NCBI GenBank assembly: GCA_017442765.1
Contig: JAFRZC010000038.1
Location: forward strand, 1 to 23,385
Length of the DNA stretch: 23,385 nucleotides
Source of the DNA: Prevotella sp.
Lineage (GTDB): Bacteria > Bacteroidota > Bacteroidia > Bacteroidales > Bacteroidaceae
Reading direction: 5' to 3'
Below the pieces are notes generated by a model. That model was not told where the DNA came from. It worked only from the letters and a program-made list of their open reading frames with translations, and did no database searches. Positions 6,829-13,831 of the stretch are shown one piece after another. The first letter of the stretch is position 1. Every line of letters begins with the position of its first letter. A program made the translations under genes and the position numbers.

Positions 6829-7518
6829 TTATAAAAGTTTTCTCGGTGTTTTGGCCACGAAGTCTTTGAGGTAGAAGGGCGTGTAGTAGGCCACGTCCTC
6901 AGTCTGCCCGTTGTATAGCCTTCGCTCTGCCAGGGGCATCATCCATTTGGCCAAAGGCTCTATGCCGTCGATGAAGCAGGCATTGGGATGCGTGATGACC
7001 GCCTTGCATTTTTCCGCTCCGTTGCCGAAGAAACACACTTTCCCTTTCTCGAGCCAGGGCAGGTAGGTGTCGGCCTCCACCACGTCGGCCTGCACCTCGC
7101 GCACGGGTTTCAGTGACCGGTCGTAGATGGCGGCATAGACCTCCATGCGTCGTGCGTCGAGCATCGGACAGAGCAGCGCGCCCTCCTCAACCCGTTCGCC
7201 GAGCAGCAACGGAACAGCCATCAGTTCGAGCGTGGGGACGGCAATGATTGGGATGCCGCGCCCGTAGCAGATGCCCTTAGCCATCGACACCCCGATGCGC
7301 AGACCCGTATAAGACCCGGGGCCTCCACTCACGCCGACGGCATCGAGCGGCAGCAGCTTGCTGTCGATAAACGACAGGGCCTCGTCAACGAATATGCCGA
7401 GCTGCACGGCATGGTTGGGACCGTCGCGGTCGATGCGCTCAAACACGCAATCGCCGTTCGAGCTCACGGCCACCGAGCATACTGCCGTGCTTGTCTCTAT
7501 GTGTAAAATCGTCGCCAT
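6829..7518 (-). CDS. tsaB: tRNA t6A biosynthesis protein TsaB (YeaZ)
   Basis: TsaB is the inactive ASKHA-fold partner of TsaD in the complex that makes N6-threonylcarbamoyladenosine at position 37 of ANN-decoding tRNAs. The protein has 229 residues from the chosen ATG at 7518, where the family motif begins (MATILHIETSTAVCSVAV). An upstream in-frame ATG at 7551 would add 11 residues (MGESEANSSSG) and lies almost on the predicted transcription start, so I reject it. The core motif VSGGPGSYTGLRIGVSMAKG and the dimerisation-type segment CPMLDARRMEVYAAIYD are present. It is the first gene of the minus-strand operon and diverges from yicC. Confidence 0.94.
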   Translation of the reverse strand: MATILHIETSTAVCSVAVSSNGDCVFERIDRDGPNHAVQLGIFVDEALSFIDSKLLPLDAVGVSGGPGSYTGLRIGVSMAKGICYGRGIPIIAVPTLELMAVPLLLGERVEEGALLCPMLDARRMEVYAAIYDRSLKPVREVQADVVEADTYLPWLEKGKVCFFGNGAEKCKAVITHPNACFIDGIEPLAKWMMPLAERRLYNGQTEDVAYYTPFYLKDFVAKTPRKLL

Positions 7519-7559
7519 TCCAGAAGAGCTATTGGCTTCGCTTTCGCCCAATCAAAATG

Positions 7560-7567
7560 CAAAAGTA
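7560..7567 (-). promoter_or_regulatory. -7 box for the tsaB operon
   Basis: TACTTTTG on the minus strand matches the Bacteroidota -7 consensus TAnnTTTG. No convincing TTTG lies at the -33 distance. The same box TACTTTTG occurs on the plus strand at 7641-7648 for yicC, giving a divergent promoter pair. Confidence 0.5.
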
Positions 7568-7576
7568 CAAAATAAT

Positions 7577-7638
7577 TCATAATTCATAATTTTTAGAAAA
7601 GAAAATTTCTCAACAACACGTCATAATTCATAATTTTT
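7577..7638. repeat. 18-base direct repeat in the divergent promoter region
   Basis: TCATAATTCATAATTTTT occurs at 7577-7594 and again at 7621-7638, both between the divergent -7 boxes. The related motif ATTATGAATTATAA lies before rsmD at 11214-11227. It is probably a dispersed AT-rich repeat, but the two copies bracket the space where both promoters would be controlled. Confidence 0.6.
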
Positions 7639-7640
7639 TG

Positions 7641-7648
7641 TACTTTTG
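7641..7648 (+). promoter_or_regulatory. -7 box for yicC-gmk-nadD
   Basis: TACTTTTG fits TAnnTTTG and lies 26 bases before the yicC ATG at 7675. The -33 element is not recognisable. Confidence 0.5.
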
Positions 7649-7674
7649 CACAAAATTTTTAACCAAACAACACA

Positions 7675-8550
7675 ATGATACAGTCGATGACAGGTTACGG
7701 CAAGGCTGTCGCAACCTATGGGGAAAAGAAAATCCACGTTGAGATAAAGTCGCTCAACAGCAAGACGCTCGACCTCTCCACACGTATAGCACCGCTCTAT
7801 CGCGAGAAGGAGATGGAGATTCGCCAGATGCTCACCGATGCGCTTATTCGCGGCAAGGTTGATTTCTGCATATGGATAGAGTATGAGGCCGGACTGAAGG
7901 CCACACCCATTAACACAGTGCTCGTGGCCGACTACTGCCGCCAGTTGAGGGCTATTGCCGAGGCCAACGGGCTGCCCATGCCGCAAGACTGGTTTGCCAC
8001 GCTCGTCCGTATGCCCGACGTGCTCACCAAGACCGAGGTCGAGGAGCTCGACGAGGGAGAGTGGCTCGCCGCCCGCCAGGCCATAAAAGAGGCCACGGAC
8101 AATCTGGTGGCGTTCCGCACGCAGGAGGGAGCCGCGCTTGAAAAGAAATTCACCGAGAAGATTGACAACATTGCCGCGTTGCTTGCAGGTATCGAGACGC
8201 ATGAGAAGTCGCGCGTAGAGAAAATCCGTACCCGTATCGTAGAGGGTCTCAAGGCCATCCCCGAGGCCGAGTACGACAAGAACCGCCTTGAGCAGGAACT
8301 CATCTATTACATCGAGAAGCTCGATATCAGCGAAGAGAAGCAGCGGCTCACCAACCACCTCAAATATTTCCGCGAGACCATGGCCGAGCCTGCCGGACAG
8401 GGCAAGAAACTCGGGTTCATCGCTCAGGAGATGGGACGCGAGATCAATACCACCGGCTCGAAGAGTAATCATGCCGAGATGCAGAACATCGTGGTCAGGA
8501 TGAAAGACGAGCTGGAACAAATCAAAGAACAAGTCCTCAACGCATTATGA
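7675..8550 (+). CDS. yicC: YicC-family endoribonuclease
   Basis: A 291-residue protein of the YicC/YloC family, starting with the hallmark MIQSMTGYGKA and ending with the DUF1732 domain (RLEQELIYYIEKLDISEE, LGFIAQEMGREINTTGSKS, LEQIKEQVLNAL). E. coli YicC acts as an endoribonuclease involved in small-RNA turnover; the same role here is inferred. The protein is acidic and helical in its C-terminal half. It overlaps gmk by four bases. The yicC-gmk pairing is common in Bacteroidota and Firmicutes. Confidence 0.95.
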   Translation: MIQSMTGYGKAVATYGEKKIHVEIKSLNSKTLDLSTRIAPLYREKEMEIRQMLTDALIRGKVDFCIWIEYEAGLKATPINTVLVADYCRQLRAIAEANGLPMPQDWFATLVRMPDVLTKTEVEELDEGEWLAARQAIKEATDNLVAFRTQEGAALEKKFTEKIDNIAALLAGIETHEKSRVEKIRTRIVEGLKAIPEAEYDKNRLEQELIYYIEKLDISEEKQRLTNHLKYFRETMAEPAGQGKKLGFIAQEMGREINTTGSKSNHAEMQNIVVRMKDELEQIKEQVLNAL

Positions 8551-9119
8551 GAAAAGTAATCATCGTCTCGGCACCGTCGGGCAGCGGCAAATCGACCATC
8601 GTCAACTGGCTCATGCAGGAGCATCCCGAGTTGCGCCTTGCGTTTTCCATCAGCTGCACCAGCCGTCCGCCACGCGGCACCGAGCAGAACGGGGTGGAGT
8701 ATTTTTTTCTCACGGCTGAGGAGTTCCGCGAGAAAATCGAGGCCGGCGAGTTTCTTGAATACGAGGAAGTGTATCGAGACCGCTACTACGGCACGCTGAA
8801 GCGGCAGGTGGAGCGGCAGCTCGCCAAAGGGCAGAACGTGGTGTTCGACGTCGATGTGAAGGGCGGTGTCAGCATCAAGCGATACTATGGCGACCGCGCC
8901 CTCAGCCTGTTCATCCAGCCTCCGTCGATCGAGGAGCTGCGCCGCCGGTTGGAGACGCGGGGCACCGACACGCCCGAGGCCATTGCCGACCGTGTGGCCA
9001 AGGCCGAGTATGAGCTGACATTTGCCTCGCAGTTCGACCACGTCATCGTCAACGACGACCTCGACACCGCCAAGCAGGAAACGCTGCGCGTGGTGAGCGA
9101 ATTTCTCTTAGCCCCCTAA
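8547..9119 (+). CDS. gmk: guanylate kinase
   Basis: Guanylate kinase phosphorylates GMP to GDP with ATP, linking purine synthesis to GTP pools. The protein has 190 residues. The P-loop SAPSGSGKST is at residues 8-17, followed by the GMP-binding region SCTSRPPRGTEQNGVEYFFLT, FLEYEEVYRDRYYGT, and the lid and base region. It overlaps yicC by four bases. The last residues (LLAPP before the stop) come from the C-rich stretch CCCCCTAAAAATAGGAGGG, which carries the stop codon and resembles a short member of the C-rich element family found elsewhere in the window. Confidence 0.97.
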   Translation: MRKVIIVSAPSGSGKSTIVNWLMQEHPELRLAFSISCTSRPPRGTEQNGVEYFFLTAEEFREKIEAGEFLEYEEVYRDRYYGTLKRQVERQLAKGQNVVFDVDVKGGVSIKRYYGDRALSLFIQPPSIEELRRRLETRGTDTPEAIADRVAKAEYELTFASQFDHVIVNDDLDTAKQETLRVVSEFLLAP

Positions 9120-9143
9120 AAATAGGAGGGTGGAGTCTTAACA

Positions 9144-9716
9144 ATGAAAATGACCATCGGTATTTTTGGCGGATCGTTCAACCCCATCCACTGGGGACAT
9201 ATCCGGTTGGCGCGGCAGATAGTCGGGGTTGCCGAGCTCGACGAGGTGTGGCTGATGGTCTCGCCGCAGAATCCGCTGAAGCGTGATGTGAACCTGTTGG
9301 ACGAGCAGCTGCGCCTTCAGATGGCCCGCAAGGCCCTCGAGAACGAGCCCCGCATCGAAGCGTCCGACTTCGAGTTCCACCTGCCCCGGCCTTCCTATAC
9401 GTGGAACACGCTTCAGGCACTCAACGAGGCCTATCCCTCCATCCGCTTCTCCCTCATCATCGGAGCTGACAACTGGCAGCTTTTCCCCCGGTGGTATCGT
9501 GCCGACGACATCATCAGCCGCTATCCCGTCATCGTCTATCCCCGTAAAGGCTCGCCCATTGACGAGTCTGCCCTGCCATCCTCCGTGCGTCTTGTCAAGA
9601 CGCGGCTCTATAATGTCAGCAGTACTGAAATTCGTCGCCGTGTCCGAGAGGGGCAGTCCCTCAACCGCCTTGTGCCCCGGGCCATTCAACCCCTTGTGGA
9701 GCAATACTACCGTTGA
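9144..9716 (+). CDS. nadD: nicotinate-nucleotide adenylyltransferase
   Basis: NadD adenylates nicotinate mononucleotide to deamido-NAD in NAD synthesis. The protein has 190 residues. The nucleotidyltransferase signature GIFGGSFNPIHWGH (residues 6-19) holds the HxGH-type site; further motifs are MVSPQNPLK, IIGADNW and the C-terminal SSTEIRRRVREGQSLNRLVP. The ATG at 9144 is followed by a second in-frame ATG at 9150; either could be used. It lies 24 bases after gmk in the same operon. Confidence 0.96.
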   Translation: MKMTIGIFGGSFNPIHWGHIRLARQIVGVAELDEVWLMVSPQNPLKRDVNLLDEQLRLQMARKALENEPRIEASDFEFHLPRPSYTWNTLQALNEAYPSIRFSLIIGADNWQLFPRWYRADDIISRYPVIVYPRKGSPIDESALPSSVRLVKTRLYNVSSTEIRRRVREGQSLNRLVPRAIQPLVEQYYR

Positions 9717-9752
9717 CCAGTTTTTAACACTTTTAAGTTAATTTGCCAAGCT

Positions 9753-9770
9753 CTTTTTCCGATGAAAAAG
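9753..9770 (+). terminator. weak hairpin downstream of nadD
   Basis: CTTTTTC-CGAT-GAAAAAG forms a 7-base-pair, AT-rich stem 36 bases after the nadD stop, with no U-run after it. This is a possible but weak terminator. Confidence 0.25.
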
Positions 9771-9843
9771 GGAAAATGCTCATGCGCACACCGTTTTCCG
9801 GGAAAAATCCGCTTTTTTAGCCGTTTTTGCCAACTCGTTGATT

Positions 9844-9863
9844 ATAAGACTTATAAGTCTTAT
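9844..9863. repeat. perfect 20-base palindrome
   Basis: ATAAGACTTATAAGTCTTAT is its own reverse complement. It is followed by the related half-units TATAGACCTTATAG. It sits about 30 bases before palindromic mosaic locus 2 and may be part of that composite, or a symmetric regulator site. Confidence 0.8.
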
Positions 9864-9892
9864 AGACCTTATAGCTTCTAATTAGACCTTTT

Positions 9893-9998
9893 GCGAAACA
9901 TACATGTCTCGCTCCCGAAAGATATATGTTTTGGGTTCCGAAAGACCGTCTTTTGGAGTCTGAAAGACCGTCTTTTGGAAGTGAGACATATATGTTTG
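9893..9998. repeat. palindromic mosaic repeat, locus 2
   Basis: In order: GCGAAACATACATGTCTCGC (outer type, imperfect), CCGAAAGATATATGTTTTGG, two inner units reading GAAAGACCGTCTTTTGG (9939-9955 and 9962-9978), and the outer unit GTGAGACATATATGTTTGG (9980-9998). The order outer, inner, inner, outer matches locus 3 and locus 1. Directly after it come four heptamers (GATGAGA, GATGAAA, GATGAGG, GATGAGG at 10005-10032), then GAGTGAAAGGGA and, further on, GTTTTAACATTTC. Confidence 0.85.
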
Positions 9999-10192
9999 GG
10001 AAAGGATGAGAGATGAAAGATGAGGGATGAGGGTGTAAAGTAGGAGTGAAAGGGAGGAAAAACGGTGTTTTCCCGGTTTTTCAGCGTAAAAAAGCGGACG
10101 GCGGTTTTAACATTTCGCCCGTTTTTAGTTCACGAAATGAACACAATTAAAAAAATATGGCCGAAGAACGATGAACTATGGGCTTTTTTTGT

Positions 10193-10200
10193 TATTTTTG
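10193..10200 (+). promoter_or_regulatory. -7 box before the small membrane ORF
   Basis: TATTTTTG fits TAnnTTTG and ends 8 bases before the ATG pair at 10209/10212. No -33 box is obvious. If used, the transcript would start essentially at the start codon. Confidence 0.35.
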
Positions 10201-10208
10201 CGGTCGGA

Positions 10209-10310
10209 ATGATGGACAATAAAACAAAATCATGGCATTATTGGCTGCTGACGGGGTGTGTGCTGGTGCTGGCCGCGCTCTGCATACTCAGTATCGTCAA
10301 GGCCTTTTGA
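10209..10310 (+). CDS. possible 33-residue single-pass membrane peptide
   Basis: The frame reads MMDNKTKSWHYWLLTGCVLV and continues as a hydrophobic segment to IVKAF: a short polar start, one membrane-spanning stretch (about residues 12-30) and a one-Lys tail. The frame stays open upstream to 10065, but that part runs through repeat-like AT-rich sequence, and a -7 box lies just before the ATG pair, so the short form is preferred. I recognise no family. It may be a real small membrane protein or a chance frame; it lies 77 bases before the DUF3822 gene. Confidence 0.4.
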   Translation: MMDNKTKSWHYWLLTGCVLVLAALCILSIVKAF

Positions 10311-10387
10311 GGATAGGGGAGAGAAGAGCGGAGAGAGAATAGGAAATAACTATCGTCCGTTAACTCCTAAAAATGAAAATCTGAACA

Positions 10388-11173
10388 ATGAAAGACAGTT
10401 TGTTTATACGCCTGGGGCAGGCATCGATTGATTTCGCATGGAAGGCAGCCGGACAGGACGAGGTGAAGTATGTTCCCTACGAGTTGAAAGGCGGTCTCTC
10501 ACCGGCAGCCCATCTGCGCGAGGCATTGAGGACATCAGTCCCCAGCCACGAATTTGGGACGGTGCTGGTGATGGTCAGCTCGCCCACGATGCTCGTACCC
10601 GTCGATGAGTTCGTCGAGGACGAGGCCGACATGCTCTATCACCACGTCTTTCCTGCCACCGACAATCGGCAGCAGGTCGGACACAGCGTGGTGCCGATGC
10701 TCGACGTGGTGGCCTTGTTTGCTATCGACAATGACGTGCACCGCGTGGTTTCCGGCACGTTCGCCGAGGCGAGGTTCCTGCCCATGGCGCAACCCTTGTG
10801 GGAATACTTGTCGCATCACGCGCCTCAACAGTTTAACGTGTGTTTCATCGACGGGGTCATGCATGTGTTCTCGGTGCGGAACAACCGTTTCCGCTTCTGC
10901 AACAGCTTTGAGGTGAACAGCGCCGACGATGCGGCCTATCTCTCGCTGAATGCCTGGACGCAGCTGGGCATGGATGCCGAGCACGATGTTTTCTGCGTCG
11001 TGGGGCAGTCGCCAGGCGACGGGCGTTTTGAGCAGACCATCCGCCGCTATGTGAGGAAGGTCTATGTGCGGCAACTGGCCGGTGAGCTGGGACTGCCGGA
11101 GCCGTTGAGCGCAATGCCCGTTGACATGCAGGCAATCGTCTCGGCCTATGGCCTGACGAAAAGCGAAACATGA
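10388..11173 (+). CDS. DUF3822 family protein
   Basis: A 261-residue protein that I recognise as Bacteroidota family DUF3822, from its overall layout and its position before rsmD, where this family is commonly found. Segments such as LFIRLGQASIDFAW, VPVDEF, HHVFPATDNRQQVGHSVVPML, VCFIDGVMHVFSVRNNRFRFCNSF and EHDVFCVVGQSP fit the bipartite, actin-like (ASKHA/PilM-like) fold I would expect for it. No signal peptide or membrane segment is present. Its function is unknown; pairing with an rRNA methyltransferase suggests a ribosome link, but that is inference. Confidence 0.82.
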   Translation: MKDSLFIRLGQASIDFAWKAAGQDEVKYVPYELKGGLSPAAHLREALRTSVPSHEFGTVLVMVSSPTMLVPVDEFVEDEADMLYHHVFPATDNRQQVGHSVVPMLDVVALFAIDNDVHRVVSGTFAEARFLPMAQPLWEYLSHHAPQQFNVCFIDGVMHVFSVRNNRFRFCNSFEVNSADDAAYLSLNAWTQLGMDAEHDVFCVVGQSPGDGRFEQTIRRYVRKVYVRQLAGELGLPEPLSAMPVDMQAIVSAYGLTKSET

Positions 11174-11182
11174 ATATAGGAG

Positions 11183-11201
11183 GTCGCGTGTCTCACGCGA
11201 C
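11183..11201 (+). terminator. perfect 8-bp hairpin after the DUF3822 gene
   Basis: GTCGCGTG-TCT-CACGCGAC, 9 bases after the stop codon. The stem is strong and GC-rich but no U-run follows, so it could be a partial terminator, an mRNA 3'-end stabiliser or a short REP-like repeat between two co-directional genes. Confidence 0.45.
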
Positions 11202-11226
11202 AGATAATTATGCATTATGAATTATA

Positions 11227-11850
11227 ATGAGAATCGTTACAGGCATCTATAAAGGTCGGCATTTCGATGTTCCGCGCTCGTTCAAGGCGCGACCCACGAC
11301 CGACTTCGCGAAGGAGAACATCTTTAATGTGCTTCGCGGATACCTCGACTTTGAAGGCATCGAGGCCCTCGACCTGTTCGCCGGTACGGGCAGCATATCG
11401 TTGGAACTGCTCTCGCGCGGCTGTGGCCGCGTGGTGAGCGTGGAGGCCGACCGCGACCATGCACGCTTCATCGACCAGTGCATGAGGAAAATCGGCACTG
11501 ACAAGAATGTGCTGATACGCGGCGATGTGTTTAAGTTTCTCAAGCATTGCTCTCAGCAGTTCCAATTCATCTTTGCCGACCCGCCATACGCCCTGCCGCA
11601 GTTGCAGACCATTCCCGACCTCATCTTTCAACAAAATCTGCTTGCCGACGGAGGCATCCTCGTCTTCGAGCACGGCAAGGACAACGACTTCTCCAGCCAT
11701 CCGCACTTTCAGGAAAAACGTGTCTATGGCAGCGTGAACTTCTCGATATTCAAGGCCTACCCCCAACCCCCATCCCGAGGCCCCCTCCGGCTCCCCCTGG
11801 GGGGAGGGTTCGCCCCCCCGTTGCCTTCCCCCAAGGGAGGGGAGTGTTGA
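11227..11850 (+). CDS. rsmD: 16S rRNA (guanine966-N2)-methyltransferase RsmD with C-rich-element tail
   Basis: RsmD methylates G966 of 16S rRNA in the 30S subunit with S-adenosylmethionine. The protein has 207 residues. The family N terminus (MRIVTGIYKGRHFDVP, ARPTTDFAKENIFNVL) is followed by the SAM motif DLFAGTGS (residues 49-56) and the catalytic DPPY at 118-121. The normal protein ends near residue 177 (YGSVNFSIFKAY). The remaining 30 residues, rich in Pro and Gly (PLRLPLGGG, APPLPSPKGGEC), are encoded by a C-rich repeat that has extended the reading frame. The methylation function is probably intact because the tail is terminal. Confidence 0.94.
   Translation: MRIVTGIYKGRHFDVPRSFKARPTTDFAKENIFNVLRGYLDFEGIEALDLFAGTGSISLELLSRGCGRVVSVEADRDHARFIDQCMRKIGTDKNVLIRGDVFKFLKHCSQQFQFIFADPPYALPQLQTIPDLIFQQNLLADGGILVFEHGKDNDFSSHPHFQEKRVYGSVNFSIFKAYPQPPSRGPLRLPLGGGFAPPLPSPKGGEC
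11760..11848 (+). repeat. C-rich element in the 3' end of rsmD
   Basis: Blocks CCCCCATCCCGAGG, CCCCCTGGGGGGAGGG and CGTTGCCTTCCCCCAAGG are nearly identical, in order and in orientation relative to the gene, to the element inside the acyl-CoA ligase at 15112-15180 read on the minus strand. The blocks form stem-loops of CCCC against GGGG runs. Here the element supplies the last 30 codons and the stop of rsmD. Confidence 0.85.
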
Positions 11851-11881
11851 CTCCTGACATCATTCACAATCGTATAAAGAT

Positions 11882-13831
11882 ATGAAAAAACCATTCAGAC
11901 TATCCATGAAACAGACTGTCATCATGATTGTGGCAGCAGTCATGCTCACAGGGCTTAATGCCTGTGTAGTTGTTCAGAAAACCGTACAGTATCCCGAGGC
12001 AAAAGCCACGCTCAACACCGAGCAGCCCAAGCCCGTGAAGATGATTCTCGACTCCGACTTCGGCAGTTCCACCGACGACCTCTTCGCCCTGATGATGCTT
12101 AACCATTATATCGACGAGGGACGAGTTGACCTGAAAGGTATTGTCGTTGACCGTGAGGGCGAGAAGAATGCCGGTGTTGTCGATATCTTCAACACCTACT
12201 ACGGCCATCCCGACATCCCCGTCGGCATCGAGCGCAACGGCGTGAAGAACCCGCGCTGCTTCATTCCTTACAACGGCATCTGCGACCTGACCGACGCACA
12301 GGGCAACCCGCTGTTCAAACGCTCGCTCAACTGGAGCACGCTGCCCGATGGCTATAAGCTCTATCGCCGATTGCTCAGTCAGGCCGAGGACAAGTCTATC
12401 GTGGTGGTCGCCATCGGCTTTGCCACAACACTCTCGCAACTGTTCGAGTCGCAGGCTGACGAGTACTCGCCCCTGAACGGTGCCGACCTGTTCGGCAAGA
12501 AGGTGAAGGCCGTCTATATCCAGTCGGGCCGTTTCGAGGCTGGCGACAGTCTCTGCGGCTACAACATGCGTGCGGCATCGCGCCAGTCGGCCGTCTTCTA
12601 CGACAAACTGCCGAAAGATGTCGATCTCATCATGTCGCCCAGTAACATCGGCGACGGCATGGACTATGTTCCTGCCGACGTGCTGTCCGACCTCTCCTGC
12701 ACCGAGCTGAACCCCATCAAGGCCGTCTATACCAACTACACCTGCGACACCGGCCAGCGCATGTGGGACACCAACTGCCTCGTGAACGCCGTGCTGGGCG
12801 ACGGTGAGTATCATCTCTCGCCGCGCGGATGGGTGACGTTTGTCGATAAGGGTGAGGATTCGCAGATGCTCTTCCAGCCTGCCGCCAATGGCAATGCCCG
12901 CTACCAGCAGCCCGGCGACTCCTATTTCAATGCCGAGAAACTCATGGACATCCGCCGTCATAACCGCATCAACAACCACCCGGCGGCCTATTCCATCGAG
13001 GCACCGCAACCGCAGATTGTCGGCGAGGAGGCTGCCGCATGGGTGCGTCCGCGCCTTACACAGCTCGTGGATAAGTATCTCGGCTCGGCTGGAAACAAGC
13101 TCGACCCCGACGATGTGCGCAGCCTGTTCCGGCCCTTGGGCTATACCGGCCCTAACTGGACCGACTACCGCGAGGCCGAGCGGATTGTTGTCGATGCCGT
13201 GTTTGACAAGATGGTGGGGAAAGCCCTGCGTGCAGGCAAGAAAGACCTTGTCATCGTCACCGGCCCGCCAGCCTGCGGAAAGAGCACAGCCGTCCGCCAG
13301 CTCAACATGAAGAAGGCCGGCCTCATCTACGATGCCATGCTCAACGAGCCCGGACAACTGGAGCAGGTTGTCGCCCGCGCAAAACAGGCAGGCATGGAGA
13401 ACGTGAAGATCGTCATGGTCTATAACGACATTCTCACCTGCTACAAGAACGCCATCAGCAAAGGAAAACAGACGTGGCGGTTCTATGGTGTCGATTACCT
13501 CGTCAACAACTTCCGTGCCAGTGCTGGAAAAGTGGAACAGCTGACTAAGAAATTCCCCGACGTGGAGATTATCCCCATCAACATGGCAGGCAACTCAGGC
13601 GTGAACATCGTGAGCGTTGCCGACATGCAGAACTGGAGCTACGACGTGACCGACGACGAGGTCAATGCACTCTTCACCGCCCTCTTGGACGAGATCAACA
13701 GCGGCGACCTCGACGGCGGCTCGGTCAAGGCTTCCGTCGGCGACATCTTCTCCATTGCCAACCTCAGCCCGGCAAACAAAGCTCTCGCAGAGACTATCAA
13801 GCAACGTGTCCGCGAAATCGTAAGGAACTAA
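11882..13831 (+). CDS. lipoprotein: nucleoside-hydrolase-like domain fused to a P-loop kinase-like domain
   Basis: A 649-residue protein with two unlike parts. A hydrophobic N terminus (TVIMIVAAVMLTGLNAC) ends in a lipobox-like LNAC with Cys28, so export and lipidation are predicted, though Asn at -2 is unusual. Residues 52-370 resemble inosine-uridine nucleoside hydrolases: DSDFGSSTDD (57-66) fits the Asp-rich calcium and ribose site, and YNMRAASRQSA and MWDTNCLVNAVLGDGEYHL follow. From about residue 450 a second domain carries a Walker A motif, GPPACGKST (461-469), and resembles zeta-toxin or AAA-type kinases (LIYDAMLN, VKIVMVYNDI). A nucleotide-dependent domain on an exported lipoprotein is odd. 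The substrate is unknown. The gene starts 31 bases after rsmD. Confidence 0.75.
   Translation: MKKPFRLSMKQTVIMIVAAVMLTGLNACVVVQKTVQYPEAKATLNTEQPKPVKMILDSDFGSSTDDLFALMMLNHYIDEGRVDLKGIVVDREGEKNAGVVDIFNTYYGHPDIPVGIERNGVKNPRCFIPYNGICDLTDAQGNPLFKRSLNWSTLPDGYKLYRRLLSQAEDKSIVVVAIGFATTLSQLFESQADEYSPLNGADLFGKKVKAVYIQSGRFEAGDSLCGYNMRAASRQSAVFYDKLPKDVDLIMSPSNIGDGMDYVPADVLSDLSCTELNPIKAVYTNYTCDTGQRMWDTNCLVNAVLGDGEYHLSPRGWVTFVDKGEDSQMLFQPAANGNARYQQPGDSYFNAEKLMDIRRHNRINNHPAAYSIEAPQPQIVGEEAAAWVRPRLTQLVDKYLGSAGNKLDPDDVRSLFRPLGYTGPNWTDYREAERIVVDAVFDKMVGKALRAGKKDLVIVTGPPACGKSTAVRQLNMKKAGLIYDAMLNEPGQLEQVVARAKQAGMENVKIVMVYNDILTCYKNAISKGKQTWRFYGVDYLVNNFRASAGKVEQLTKKFPDVEIIPINMAGNSGVNIVSVADMQNWSYDVTDDEVNALFTALLDEINSGDLDGGSVKASVGDIFSIANLSPANKALAETIKQRVREIVRN

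Noticed and set aside
11900..13357. Long minus-strand open frame opposite the lipoprotein gene
   Set aside because: It mirrors the coding frame of a protein with a signal peptide and recognisable domains; no start context and no family resemblance.
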